Of a stretch of DNA of 64,000 nucleotides, positions 8,100 through 17,319 are shown in pieces. Under the pieces are notes generated by a model that saw only the letters and a program-made list of their open reading frames with translations, made no database searches and was not told the origin of the DNA. Numbering within the stretch: position 1 is the first letter of the stretch; each line of letters starts with the position of its first letter. A program made the translations under genes and the position numbers. Location: positions 4,237,001-4,301,000 of the forward strand of contig NZ_CP157793.1 of NCBI RefSeq assembly GCF_040110915.1, read 5' to 3'. This DNA comes from Stappia sp. (GTDB lineage Bacteria; Pseudomonadota; Alphaproteobacteria; Rhizobiales; Stappiaceae).

Positions 8100-8165
8100 C
8101 CCGGTCTCGCGACACCCGATCTCGCGACACCCGGCCTCGAGACGCCCGGTCTTGCGATGCCCGAT
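8100..8165 (+). repeat. 15-bp degenerate tandem repeat between hslU and the usp gene
   Basis: Four units and part of a fifth with period 15: CCCGGTCTCGCGACA (8100), CCCGATCTCGCGACA (8115), CCCGGCCTCGAGACG (8130), CCCGGTCTTGCGATG (8145), then CCCGATCC. The frame stays open through it, but the small peptide encoded looks like a by-product of the repeat. Confidence 0.8.
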
Positions 8166-8305
8166 CCGGCAGGGGCGATCCGGGCGTCGGGTGGCGGTGT
8201 GTCGCGCTTGGCGCGTGATTCGAAGCCTTGCGCAACCCCAAATAAGGCCTTGGGCGTGGCAGCATGTCGCTTGCCGGGCGCGCGAGGCGGTGGCAGCATG
8301 CGCGC

Positions 8306-8800
8306 ATGGTAGCCATACGCAAGAGTTTCGAAGAAGGGCATCGGCGCAAGTTCCTGGTCGTCGTGGACGAGACGGCGGAATGCGATCGGGCCATCGTCTA
8401 CGCGGCCAAGCGCGCGGCGCGCACGGGCGGGGTCGTGATCCTGCTCTATGTGATCGCGCCGGGCGACTTCCAGCACTGGCTCGGCGTGGAGAACATCATG
8501 CGCGCCGAGGCTCGCGAGGAAGCCGAAAGCTGCCTGGCGCGCGCCGCCGACCGGGTCCGCTCCGTCGCGCGCACCGAACCGGAATGCGTGGTGCGCGAGG
8601 GCAATCGCTCCGACGAGATCCTCGCGTTGATCGACGAGGACGCCGACATCGCCATTCTCGTGCTCGCCGCCGGGACCGGGTCGGAAGGTCCGGGGCCGCT
8701 CGTCTCGGCGATCGCCGGCAAGGGGGCGGCGAGCTTTCCCATCCCCGTCACCATCGTGCCTGCCAGCCTCGACGACGATTCGATCGCCGCGCTCGCCTGA
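8306..8800 (+). CDS. Universal stress protein (UspA family)
   Basis: The 164-residue protein begins, after a basic leader, with KFLVVVDETAECDRAIVYAAKRAA, the first strand and helix of the Usp fold. Later come LLYVIAPGDF and the C-terminal SFPIPVTIVP strand. The nucleotide-binding G-2x-G-9x-G(S/T) motif is not clearly complete (AAGTGSEGPGPLVSAIAGKG), so ATP binding is uncertain. ATG 8306 is chosen over an in-frame ATG at 8264; neither has a strong Shine-Dalgarno. Function: stress tolerance, mechanism unknown. Confidence 0.8.
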   Translation: MVAIRKSFEEGHRRKFLVVVDETAECDRAIVYAAKRAARTGGVVILLYVIAPGDFQHWLGVENIMRAEAREEAESCLARAADRVRSVARTEPECVVREGNRSDEILALIDEDADIAILVLAAGTGSEGPGPLVSAIAGKGAASFPIPVTIVPASLDDDSIAALA

Positions 8801-9174
8801 GCGCGGGCAGCGATCCGCCGGCCGCACGGCTAGCGTAAAAGCGGGTGCAGGGCGCGCGATCGCCGGAAAAAAAAGCCGGCGGGAAATGCACTCTGGAACG
8901 ATTCCAATCTGGCGCTTACGGGATCGCACCTATATACTTGGGGACAACCGGGCATCGATCCGAGGGCGTATGAAGCCCTTGCGGCCGGTGCCCCCGACAC
9001 GGATCCGGCGCTTGCGGGGTCGACAGCCGCGTCCGGCTTGGACGGCCGGGCGGGTGGGGACCACAGGCACCGTGCGGACCACATGAGACACGTGCGCGAC
9101 CGTGCACCGCCGTCCGCTGAAAGCGCGGTCGGACGACAAGGGCACGAAAAGGCACGACAAGGGAAAGAGCGACC
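8801..9174. other. 374-bp gap holding the control region and long leader of the NifU-like gene
   Basis: No coding frame is convincing. Visible elements are a run of eight A flanked by CGCCGG/CCGGCG at 8861-8881, a palindrome at 8894-8906, an AT-rich -10-like TATATA at 8931-8936, and purine-rich tandem units (period about 10) at 9132-9161 just before the start codon. The transcript leader would be over 200 nt. Confidence 0.45.
8894..8906. promoter_or_regulatory. Iron-control-element-like palindrome upstream of the NifU-like gene
   Basis: TGGAA-CGA-TTCCA is a perfect 5-3-5 palindrome centred about 30 bp before the TATATA -10-like element. Its layout resembles the rhizobial Irr iron-control element (AGAA, three bases, TTCT core). 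A Fe-S assembly gene downstream makes iron control plausible. The match to the published consensus is partial, so this is an inference. Confidence 0.4.
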
Positions 9175-9729
9175 ATGTTCATTCAGACCGAGGCCACGCC
9201 GAATCCGGCCACCTTGAAGTTCCTGCCCGGGCGGATCGTTCTGCCCGAGGGGACGATGGATTTCCGCAAGGCGGAGGACGCCGCCGCGTCGCCGCTGGCG
9301 GAGAAGCTGTTCGAGGTCGAGGGGATCGAAGGCATCTTCTTCGGCCATGACTTCATCTCCGTGACCAAGGGCGATGCCGACTGGCAGCACATCAAGCCGG
9401 CGGTGCTCGGCGCCATCATGGAGCATTTCATGTCCGGCGCGCCGGTCATGAAGTCCGAGATGACGGCCGAGGCCGACGAGGAGTTTTTCGAGGATGGCGA
9501 CGCGGCGACGGTCGACACCATCAAGGAACTGATCGACACGCGCGTCCGCCCGGCGGTGGCCCAGGACGGCGGCGACATCACCTTCCGCGGTTTCCGCGAC
9601 GGCGTGGTGTATCTGTCGATGCGCGGGGCCTGCTCCGGCTGTCCGTCCTCCACCGCGACGCTCAAACACGGCATCCAGAACCTTCTGCGCCATTTCGTGC
9701 CGGAAGTGGAGGAAGTGCGCGCGATGTAA
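9175..9729 (+). CDS. NifU-family Fe-S cluster scaffold (NfuA-like)
   Basis: The protein has 184 residues in two domains. The N-terminal Nfu domain (about 1-90) opens with MFIQTEATPNPATLKFLPG. The C-terminal NifU domain (about 110-180) has the cluster-binding CSGC in MRGACSGCPSSTATLKHGI. It assembles or carries [4Fe-4S] clusters for apo-enzymes in the cytosol. The start ATG follows GGGAAAGAG. A possible iron-control palindrome upstream and a strong terminator downstream make it a monocistronic unit. The Fe-S enzyme MiaB is encoded 3 kb downstream and is a plausible client. Confidence 0.93.
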   Translation: MFIQTEATPNPATLKFLPGRIVLPEGTMDFRKAEDAAASPLAEKLFEVEGIEGIFFGHDFISVTKGDADWQHIKPAVLGAIMEHFMSGAPVMKSEMTAEADEEFFEDGDAATVDTIKELIDTRVRPAVAQDGGDITFRGFRDGVVYLSMRGACSGCPSSTATLKHGIQNLLRHFVPEVEEVRAM

Positions 9730-9755
9730 GCGCGCCTGGCCGACACATCTGCGCG

Positions 9756-9790
9756 CGGCCCGGCCGATCTCGGGCCGGGCCGTTGTTTAT
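9756..9790 (+). terminator. Intrinsic terminator after the NifU-like gene
   Basis: CGGCCCGGCC (9756-9765) pairs with GGCCGGGCCG (9773-9782) around a 7-nt loop and is followed by TTGTTTAT. Confidence 0.85.
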
Positions 9791-9934
9791 GGGGTCGCCC
9801 GCGGCTCCCGTCTTGGTCTCCACGGGCGCGCGCGGCAAGCGCCGGCCGGGGAGGCCGGTCAGCCATCGGCCGGAGACGGCCAGTTAGCAAATGGTCGGGT
9901 CGACGGATCGGATCGGGCCCGGTTTACTCCTTCC

Positions 9935-10624
9935 ATGCGCCTTCTTGCCATCGATACCGCGCTCGACGCCTGTTCCGTTGCCGTTCTCGACGGTGAAGGG
10001 GAAACCGCGCGTCTCGTCAGCGCCAGCGACGTGCTCAAGCGCGGCCATGCCGAGCGCCTCATGGGCATGATCGGCGAGGTCACGGCCGAGGCGAGCCTCG
10101 CCTTTTCCGACCTTGAACGCATCGCCGTGACGACCGGGCCGGGCAGTTTCACCGGTCTGCGCGTCGGTCTGGCGGCCGCGCGCGGCATCGCGCTGGTGGT
10201 CCGCGTGCCGGCGGTCGGCGTGTCGACGCTGGCGGCCCTGGCCGAACAGGCGCGCGCGGATCGGCCCGGCGCGGGGGCAGCGGTGCCCGTCTGGGCGGCG
10301 ATCGCCGCCAAGGGCGCGGATGTCTACGTGCAGGGGTTCGCGGCGGACGGCCGTGCGCTGGAGGCGCCGCGCGTGGCGCTCGCGGGCGATCTTCACGCCG
10401 CCCTGCCCGAGGGCGCGGCGTTGGCCGGCAGCGGCGCGGCGAAGATCCTCGCCGCCGGAACGCGTGACGACTTCCGCGTTTTGCATGAGGCCGGCTGGCC
10501 GGATATCGCCGCCGTGGCGCGGTTGGGCGCGACCGCCGTTCCCGGCGAGGCGCGTCCCGAGCCGCTTTATCTGCGTCCGCCGGACGCCGCGCCCGCCAAG
10601 CGCGACGAGAGGCTGCTTGCATGA
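9935..10624 (+). CDS. tsaB: tRNA N6-threonylcarbamoyladenosine biosynthesis protein TsaB
   Basis: The 229-residue protein has the ASKHA fold of the TsaB/TsaD family. It opens with MRLLAIDTALDACSVAVLDG; VTTGPGSFTGLRVGLAAARG lies at about 67-87 and GVSTLAALAEQ near 95. TsaB is the partner of TsaD (with TsaE) in making t6A37 of ANN-decoding tRNAs and has no independent catalysis. Its stop overlaps the rimI start (ATGA), so the two are translationally coupled. The RimI tRNA/ribosome context fits. Confidence 0.93.
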   Translation: MRLLAIDTALDACSVAVLDGEGETARLVSASDVLKRGHAERLMGMIGEVTAEASLAFSDLERIAVTTGPGSFTGLRVGLAAARGIALVVRVPAVGVSTLAALAEQARADRPGAGAAVPVWAAIAAKGADVYVQGFAADGRALEAPRVALAGDLHAALPEGAALAGSGAAKILAAGTRDDFRVLHEAGWPDIAAVARLGATAVPGEARPEPLYLRPPDAAPAKRDERLLA

Positions 10625-11109
10625 CGCTCTGGTGGTTCTGGGGCGCGCCGCCGGTGGTCGAGGAGGCGGTGGCCGAGGACATCCCCGCGCTCGCGGATCT
10701 GCACGACCGGGCCTTCGCGGTCGGCTGGAGCGCCGACGAGCTGCTGTCGCTCGCCAACCAGCGCGGGGTGATCGTGCTTCAGGTGCGCCGCGCCAACGCC
10801 CTGGGGACGCGCGCCCCGCTCGGCTTCGTCATTGCCCGCGTGGCCGCCGACGAGGCGGAAATCCTGACCATCGCCGTCGATCCGGCACACCGGGCGCGCG
10901 GGCTCGGCGCGCGGCTGATGCGCGCGGTGATGAGCCGGCTTTACGCGGAGCGCGTGGCGGCGCTGTTCCTCGAGGTGGATGCCGCCAATGCGCCGGCCGT
11001 CGCGCTCTATCGCCGTCTCGGCTTCAAGACCGTGGGGACGCGGCGCGGCTATTATCGCGACAGCGCCGGCGACGGCGGTGCGCTTGTCATGCGCATCGAT
11101 CTGGCGTAA
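10621..11109 (+). CDS. rimI: GNAT N-acetyltransferase RimI (ribosomal protein S18 N-terminal acetylation type)
   Basis: The product has 162 residues. The acetyl-CoA pyrophosphate loop appears as HRARGLGARLMRAV (motif A, R/Q-x-x-G-x-G/A) near residue 90. The conserved FLEVDAANAPAVALYRRLGF segment near 117-136 is the RimI/NAT C-terminal signature. It transfers an acetyl group to a protein N-terminus, S18 in Escherichia coli. It overlaps tsaB by four bases. The tsaB-rimI pairing is widespread, and the true substrate range may be wider. Confidence 0.88.
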   Translation: MTLWWFWGAPPVVEEAVAEDIPALADLHDRAFAVGWSADELLSLANQRGVIVLQVRRANALGTRAPLGFVIARVAADEAEILTIAVDPAHRARGLGARLMRAVMSRLYAERVAALFLEVDAANAPAVALYRRLGFKTVGTRRGYYRDSAGDGGALVMRIDLA

Positions 11110-11130
11110 TCGGGCGGCGGATGAGCGGCG

Positions 11131-11205
11131 GGCCGGAACCGGGAGCGCCGTGACCGGATACGCCGGAACGAAACGCGCGGGAACGGGATGTTCGGGAAAG
11201 GGCAG
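11131..11205 (+). repeat. 15-bp degenerate tandem repeat in the mur leader
   Basis: Five units of 15 bp start at 11131, 11146, 11161, 11176 and 11191, with a pattern close to CGCCGGAACCGGGAG; the last ends 5 bp before the mur ATG. Units differ at several positions but keep the period. The array supplies the GGG-rich stretch used as Shine-Dalgarno. Confidence 0.75.
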
Positions 11206-11210
11206 GCGCG

Positions 11211-11651
11211 ATGACCGACGCCGCGAATTCGCAGTCTCTGGAAGCGCAATGCGTCGCCAAGGGCATGCGCATGACCGACCAGCGGCGCGTGATCGCGCGG
11301 GTCATCGAGGGCGCCACCGATCATCCGGACGTGGAAGAGCTCTACCGCCGGGCGGTGGCGGAAGATCCGCGGATCTCGATCTCCACCGTCTATCGCACGG
11401 TCAAGCTGTTCGAGGACGCCGGCATCATCGAGCGCCACGACTTTCGCGACGGCCGCGCGCGCTACGAAACCGTCCCGGACGAACACCACGACCATCTGAT
11501 CGACCTGAAGAGCGGGCGCGTGATCGAGTTCCGCAACGAGGAGATCGAGCACCTGCAGGAAGCCATCGCCGCGCGTCTCGGCTATCGTCTGGTCGATCAC
11601 CGGCTGGAGCTCTACGCCGTGCCGCTGGATCCCGACGGGACGGAGGAGTGA
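11211..11651 (+). CDS. mur: Fur-family regulator, manganese-responsive Mur type
   Basis: The 146-residue protein has the Fur DNA-binding domain (about 18-85: GMRMTDQRRVIARVIEG, then ISISTVYRTVKLFEDAGIIERH). The metal and dimerisation domain has EHHDHLIDLKSGRVIEF at 91-107. It lacks the CxxC structural zinc pairs of many Fur proteins; the only cysteine is C14. That is the pattern of rhizobial Mur, which senses Mn(II) and represses manganese uptake. It lies between rimI and plsC, 101 bp after rimI and 1 bp before plsC. Fur proper is the alternative. Confidence 0.88.
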   Translation: MTDAANSQSLEAQCVAKGMRMTDQRRVIARVIEGATDHPDVEELYRRAVAEDPRISISTVYRTVKLFEDAGIIERHDFRDGRARYETVPDEHHDHLIDLKSGRVIEFRNEEIEHLQEAIAARLGYRLVDHRLELYAVPLDPDGTEE

Positions 11652-11652
11652 G

Positions 11653-12546
11653 ATGCCCCGCGTGCGGGCCGCCCTGGTGCTTGGCGCGCTGACCCTCGTC
11701 ACCCTGCCGATGATCCCGGTCCAGTGGCTGGCGATGCGCGCGCCGGGCGGGGTCAAACGGCATTTGCCCGTCGTCTGGCACCGGATCGCCTGTGGTCTCG
11801 TCGGCATCCGCGTGCGCGAGGTCGGGCGCCCGGCGCGCGAGCGCCCGCTGCTGATCGCGGCCAATCACGTGTCCTGGCTCGACATCACGGTGCTCGGCAG
11901 CCGGATGCCGCTCAGTTTCGTGGCCAAGTCGGAGGTGGCCTCCTGGCCGGTCTTCGGTCTCTTCGCCAAGCTGCAGCGCTCGGTTTTCGTCGATCGCCAG
12001 CGGCGCAGCGCGACCGGCAAGACGGCCGCCGAACTGGGCACGCGGCTCGCCTCGGGCGATGCCATGGTGCTCTTCGCCGAGGGTACGTCCAACAGCGGCA
12101 ACGAGGTGCTGCCCTTCCGCTCCGCGCTGATCGGCGCGGCCCGCCATGCGGTCGCCGGCGACGGCGAAGAGGTCTGCATCCAGCCGCTGGCGCTCGCCTA
12201 CACGGGCCTGCACGGCCTGCCGATGGGCCGGCAGTTCCGCCCGCATGTCGCCTGGTACGGCGACATGGAGATGGTGCCGCATTTCATGAATGTCGTGCGC
12301 CAGGGTGCGGTCGATGTCACCGTGATCTGGGGCGAGCCGGTGCGGGTGCGCCCCGGCGAGGATCGCAAGACGCTGACCCGACGGCTGGAGACGGCGGTGC
12401 GCGACATGGCCGCGCGGGCCCTCGCGGGACGGCTGGAGGCGCCGGACGAGGCCGGAAGCGCGGGCGGACACGAGGGCGTGCATTCGGGTCGCGAATCGCC
12501 TGACGGTGCGGGACCGGCTATTCTCAAGCCGCGCGAAAACGGGTAA
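11653..12546 (+). CDS. plsC: 1-acyl-sn-glycerol-3-phosphate acyltransferase
   Basis: The 297-residue membrane-associated enzyme adds the second acyl chain to lysophosphatidate. A hydrophobic N-terminal helix (about 5-27) is followed by the catalytic NHVSWLD (HX4D) near residue 75, the block FVDRQRR near 115 and FAEGTSNSG near 140. GGAGGAG precedes the ATG. The C-terminal 25-30 residues are acidic/Gly-rich and probably disordered. It directly follows mur and is likely co-transcribed. Confidence 0.92.
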   Translation: MPRVRAALVLGALTLVTLPMIPVQWLAMRAPGGVKRHLPVVWHRIACGLVGIRVREVGRPARERPLLIAANHVSWLDITVLGSRMPLSFVAKSEVASWPVFGLFAKLQRSVFVDRQRRSATGKTAAELGTRLASGDAMVLFAEGTSNSGNEVLPFRSALIGAARHAVAGDGEEVCIQPLALAYTGLHGLPMGRQFRPHVAWYGDMEMVPHFMNVVRQGAVDVTVIWGEPVRVRPGEDRKTLTRRLETAVRDMAARALAGRLEAPDEAGSAGGHEGVHSGRESPDGAGPAILKPRENG

Positions 12547-12685
12547 AGCAGGCCTTTCTTGCAAGGTGCGGTCCCAAGGCGTGCCGCCGCGGGGACTGGC
12601 GCGTCTTGCGCAAAGCGCCGCGATCGGACCCGAACGGACCACCACGAACACACAGTCACGGCCTCCGAGCCGGACCGGAGACAGC

Positions 12686-14119
12686 ATGCGCGACGACAGT
12701 TCCCCCGCCGCCGAGCCCACCGCCGTCAAGACGCCGGAGGCGTCCGGCGCGACGCCGGACCGCCGGGTCTTCGTCAAGACCTACGGCTGCCAGATGAACG
12801 TCTACGACAGCGAGCGCATGACCGACGCGCTCGTGCCCGAAGGCTATCGCGCGACCGACACGCTCGAGGACGCGGATCTGATCCTCCTCAACACCTGCCA
12901 TATCCGGGAGAAGGCGGCGGAGAAGGTCTATTCGGAGCTGGGACGCTTGCGGAAGCTCAAGCAGGAGCGGGCCGCCCATGGCCGCGACACGATGATCGGC
13001 GTGGCCGGCTGCGTGGCGCAGGCGGAGGGCGAGGAGATCGCCCGGCGCGCGCCGGTCGTCGATCTGGTGTTCGGGCCGCAGACCTATCACCGCCTGCCGG
13101 ATCTGGTGCGCCGCGCCGCCGCCGGCGAAAGCGTGGTCGAGACGGAATTCGAGATCGAGGAAAAGTTCTCGCATCTCGCCGCGCCCTCGCCGGTGCAGGC
13201 GGCCAAGCGCACCGTCTCCGCCTTCCTGACGGTGCAGGAAGGCTGCGACAAGTTCTGCACCTTCTGCGTCGTGCCCTATACGCGCGGCGCGGAAGTCTCC
13301 CGCCCGGTCGACCAGATCGTCGCGGAGGCGGAGCGGCTGGCCGCGCGCGGCGTGCGCGAGGTGACTCTGCTCGGGCAGAACGTCAACGCCTGGCACGGCG
13401 CGGATGCCTCGGGCCGCGCCTGGGGGCTCGGGGAGTTGCTGTACCGGCTGGCCGAGATCCCCGGCCTCGACCGGCTGCGCTACACCACCAGCCATCCGCG
13501 CGACATGGACGACGGCCTGATCGCCGCCCATCGCGATCTGCCGCAGGTCATGCCCTATCTGCATCTTCCGGTGCAGTCGGGCTCCGACCGGATCCTCAAG
13601 GCGATGAACCGCCGCCACACGCGCGACGACTATTTCCGTCTGATCGACCGGATTCGGGAAGCCCGCCCCGATCTGGCGCTGTCGGGCGATTTCATCGTCG
13701 GTTTTCCCGGCGAGACCGACGCCGACTTTCGCGACACGATGGATCTGGTGGAACGCGTCGGCTACGCCTCGGCGTTTTCCTTCAAGTACAGCCCGCGTCC
13801 GGGCACGCCGGGGGCGGGGCTGCCGGATCAGGTCCCGGATGAGGCGATGAGCACCCGGCTTGCCGAATTGCAGGCGCTCATCACGCGCCAGCAGCGCGCC
13901 TTCAACGAAAGCCTGGTCGGCACCACCTGCGAGGTTCTGCTGGAAAAACCGGGGCGCGAGCCCGGTCAGGTCGCGGGACGCTCCCCCTGGTTGCAGCCGG
14001 TGCAGCTCGACCTTCCGCAAACGCGCATCGGCGAGATCGTGACGGTGGAAATCACGGGCACCGGCACGAATTCCCTGTTCGCACGCGCCGTGACAGGGCA
14101 GGATACCGAGGTCGCATGA
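12686..14119 (+). CDS. miaB: tRNA-2-methylthio-N6-dimethylallyladenosine synthase MiaB
   Basis: This radical-SAM methylthiotransferase (477 residues) modifies A37 of tRNAs. The N-terminal MTTase domain (about 25-150) supplies three cluster cysteines: YGCQMN, NTCHIREKA and GCVAQ. The radical-SAM domain (about 165-395) has CDKFCTFC for the second [4Fe-4S] cluster. The TRAM domain ends the protein (about 400-470). ATG 12686 follows CCGGAGACAGC; an in-frame upstream extension lies in the plsC end and is not used. It needs Fe-S delivery, a likely job of the NifU-like protein upstream. Confidence 0.97.
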   Translation: MRDDSSPAAEPTAVKTPEASGATPDRRVFVKTYGCQMNVYDSERMTDALVPEGYRATDTLEDADLILLNTCHIREKAAEKVYSELGRLRKLKQERAAHGRDTMIGVAGCVAQAEGEEIARRAPVVDLVFGPQTYHRLPDLVRRAAAGESVVETEFEIEEKFSHLAAPSPVQAAKRTVSAFLTVQEGCDKFCTFCVVPYTRGAEVSRPVDQIVAEAERLAARGVREVTLLGQNVNAWHGADASGRAWGLGELLYRLAEIPGLDRLRYTTSHPRDMDDGLIAAHRDLPQVMPYLHLPVQSGSDRILKAMNRRHTRDDYFRLIDRIREARPDLALSGDFIVGFPGETDADFRDTMDLVERVGYASAFSFKYSPRPGTPGAGLPDQVPDEAMSTRLAELQALITRQQRAFNESLVGTTCEVLLEKPGREPGQVAGRSPWLQPVQLDLPQTRIGEIVTVEITGTGTNSLFARAVTGQDTEVA

Positions 14120-14160
14120 TCGGACTCGAGGCAGACCCCCGCGCGGGGGCAGGAGAGACA

Positions 14161-14177
14161 ATGCCAGGAGTATCCGT

Positions 14178-14181
<4 letters not shown>
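14161..14181 (+). other. Seven-codon mini-ORF coupled to the phoH TTG start
   Basis: ATG 14161, with its own GGAGAG upstream, opens a frame of six sense codons (MPGVSV). Its TGA (14179-14181) overlaps the phoH TTG start (14178-14180), and within it lies AGGAG, the phoH Shine-Dalgarno. It could be a coupling device; the peptide itself is unlikely to matter. Confidence 0.35.
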
Positions 14182-15274
<1,093 letters not shown>

Positions 15275-15278
<4 letters not shown>

Positions 15279-15790
15279 GCCGTCAGCCGATGCCGGAGAT
15301 CGACCTCGCCGTCGAGGCCGGGGGATGGGGCGAGGAGGCAGACCTCGCCGCCCTTATCGCCCGCGCCGTGGAAACGGCCTGCGCCGTCGCCGAACCGGAG
15401 CTCGTGGCGGGCTCGGAACTGTCCGTGGTGCTTGCCGACGACGCGCGGGTGCGCGAGCTCAATCGCGACTGGCGCGGCAAGGACACGCCGACGAACGTCC
15501 TGTCCTTTCCCGGCGGCGACGAGGACGAGCCGCCCTACGGCCCGCTGCTCGGCGATCTCGTGCTGGCCCGCGAGACGGTCGCGCGCGAGGCCGACGCCAT
15601 GGGAATTTGCTTTTTCGACCACCTGACGCATCTTGTGGTGCACGGATTCCTTCACCTTTTCGGGTACGATCACCAGATAGACGACGAAGCCGAGGACATG
15701 GAGGCGCTGGAACGGCGCATCCTGGCCCGCCTGGGGATCGCCGACCCGTATGTCGATCCGTTGGCGGCGTCCACCGACGGCCCCCGCTGA
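15275..15790 (+). CDS. ybeY: Endoribonuclease YbeY
   Basis: The 171-residue UPF0054 protein has the zinc triad motif HGFLHLFGYDH near residue 122 (HxxxHxxGxDH) and the preceding TPTNVLSFPGG. It matures 16S rRNA 3' ends and degrades defective ribosomes, probably together with the PhoH protein. It starts at a GTG that overlaps the phoH stop (GTGA), so translation is coupled. A tight terminator follows at 15794. Confidence 0.95.
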
Positions 15791-15793
15791 CCC

Positions 15794-15820
15794 CGCGTCC
15801 CGAAAGGGGCGCGTCTTTTG
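15794..15820 (+). terminator. Intrinsic terminator with GAAA tetraloop after ybeY
   Basis: CGCGTCCC (15794-15801), loop GAAA, GGGGCGCG (15806-15813) with one T-G pair, then TCTTTTG. A second small hairpin CGTCCC-GCGA-GGGACG follows at 15827-15842. Confidence 0.85.
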
Positions 15821-15883
15821 ACCCGACGTCCCGCGAGGGACGCGCCCGCCGATGGGGCGGCCCGCAAACAGGGCGCCCCCGAT

Positions 15884-15928
15884 ATGGAGAACGAGGCGTC
15901 CGGACCTCCGGACGCGGACAGACGATGA
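15884..15928 (+). other. Mini-ORF and hairpin directly before corC
   Basis: ATG 15884 opens 14 codons (MENEASGPPDADRR) whose TGA overlaps the corC ATG (ATGA at 15925-15928). Inside it is a perfect inverted repeat, GCGTCCGGA (15896-15904) and TCCGGACGC (15907-15915), ten bases before the corC start. The mini-ORF has no clear Shine-Dalgarno. A role in coupling or masking corC initiation is inference. Confidence 0.35.
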
Positions 15929-17139
15929 ACGACGCAGAGGCCCGAAGTCCCCAGACCCCGGCGGTGCGCGATGGCGCCGCCGCTCCTTCCAAGCCGGACC
16001 AGCCCTCGCAGGACGAGGCGGCCGGCGAGCAACGGCGCTCCTTCCTGTCGTGGGGCGCCGAAACCCTGCGTCGCCTGACGGAGATCCGCAAGCCCGGCAC
16101 GTCGTCGCTGCGGCAGAACCTGCAGGACGAGCTGGCCCGCGAGGCGGACGCCAGCGCCAGTTTCACCCCCGAGGAGCGGGTGCTCCTGTCCAACATCCTG
16201 CGTCTGCGCGAGGTGCGCGTCGAGGACGTGATGGTGCCGCGCGCCGACATCGACGCGGTTGAGGACACGGTGCCGCTCGGCCGGCTCATGGAGGTGTTTC
16301 AGGAGTCCGGTCATTCGCGCATGCCGGTCTATCACGACGGTCTCGACGACCCGCGCGGCATGGTGCACATCAAGGATCTGATGGCCTATTTCTCCGCCCG
16401 GGCGGCGGAAGCCCGGCCGGCCGAGGACACGGCCGGCGGCACGGATGCCGACGCGACCGCGCCGGACGCATCTGCCGCGCCGCAGGAGCGCAGCGGCAAT
16501 GGCGGTCACGGCAACGGTCATGGAAGCGGTAACGGTAACGGCAATGGCAACGGCAGCAACCGGATCGCGACGCTGGACCTGTCCTGTGTCGACCTCACGC
16601 TGCCGCTGAGCGAAACCGACCTGATCCGCTCCGTCCTGTTCGTGCCGCCCTCCATGCCGGCGACCGACCTGATGGCCAAGATGCAGGCGGACCGCGTCCA
16701 GATGGCGCTGGTGATCGACGAATACGGCGGGACGGACGGTCTGGTGTCGCTGGAGGACGTGGTGGAAACCGTCGTCGGCGACATCGAGGACGAGCACGAC
16801 GAGGACGAGGCGGCGATGCTCGAGCGGGTCGCCGACGGCGTCTGGGTCGCCGATCCGCGTGTGCCGGTGGAAGAGGTCGAGGAGGCGCTGGGGACCGATT
16901 TCGAGCTCGGCGACCTGGGCGAGGAGGTCGACACGCTCGGCGGTCTCGTCTTCTCGCTGGTCGGACGCGTGCCCGTGCGCGGCGAGCTGATCACGGCGCG
17001 GGATCTTCCGGGCTTCGAGTTCGAGGTGCTGGACGCCGATCCGCGCCGCATCCGTCGTCTGCGCATCCGCCGCAAGCGTTCCGATCCGCGCCTCGCCGAT
17101 GCCCGCCGCCGTCTGCGGCGCCCCGATGCGACGGGCTGA
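15925..17139 (+). CDS. corC: CBS-domain hemolysin-like protein CorC (TlyC family)
   Basis: The 404-residue soluble protein has a CBS pair (first motif VEDVMVPRADIDAV near 98, later IDEYGGTDGLVSLEDVVETVVGDI near 268-291) and a C-terminal CorC/HlyC domain (about 305-385). The family takes part in Mg/Co efflux or membrane stress. Between the two CBS halves is a low-complexity insert made of repeated GGNAAC/GGTCAT-type codons (16495-16560) giving a Gly/Asn/His chain, which is unusual and probably a flexible linker grown by slippage. ATG 15925 starts the recognised N-terminal region but lacks a good Shine-Dalgarno. Confidence 0.88.
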   Translation: MNDAEARSPQTPAVRDGAAAPSKPDQPSQDEAAGEQRRSFLSWGAETLRRLTEIRKPGTSSLRQNLQDELAREADASASFTPEERVLLSNILRLREVRVEDVMVPRADIDAVEDTVPLGRLMEVFQESGHSRMPVYHDGLDDPRGMVHIKDLMAYFSARAAEARPAEDTAGGTDADATAPDASAAPQERSGNGGHGNGHGSGNGNGNGNGSNRIATLDLSCVDLTLPLSETDLIRSVLFVPPSMPATDLMAKMQADRVQMALVIDEYGGTDGLVSLEDVVETVVGDIEDEHDEDEAAMLERVADGVWVADPRVPVEEVEEALGTDFELGDLGEEVDTLGGLVFSLVGRVPVRGELITARDLPGFEFEVLDADPRRIRRLRIRRKRSDPRLADARRRLRRPDATG

Positions 17140-17319
17140 CGCAACGGCCCGGGCCACATTTCTCCCTGCGCGCAACCGTCCGACGGCCGGGGCTTGACCG
17201 TTCGCGGGCTTGCACGGATCGTCGGGCAGCGTCAGGCGATTCGCGCAGGGCTTGCATCGGCGTGCGGGCCGGTCGGGGCGACGCGCGACGGCGAAGACGG
17301 CGAACGGGGATGACGCGCG

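Noticed and set aside
8079..8312. Small gene with repeated pentapeptides upstream of usp
   Set aside because: The frame is kept open only by the 15-bp repeat; it lacks a Shine-Dalgarno, and no similar peptide is recognised.
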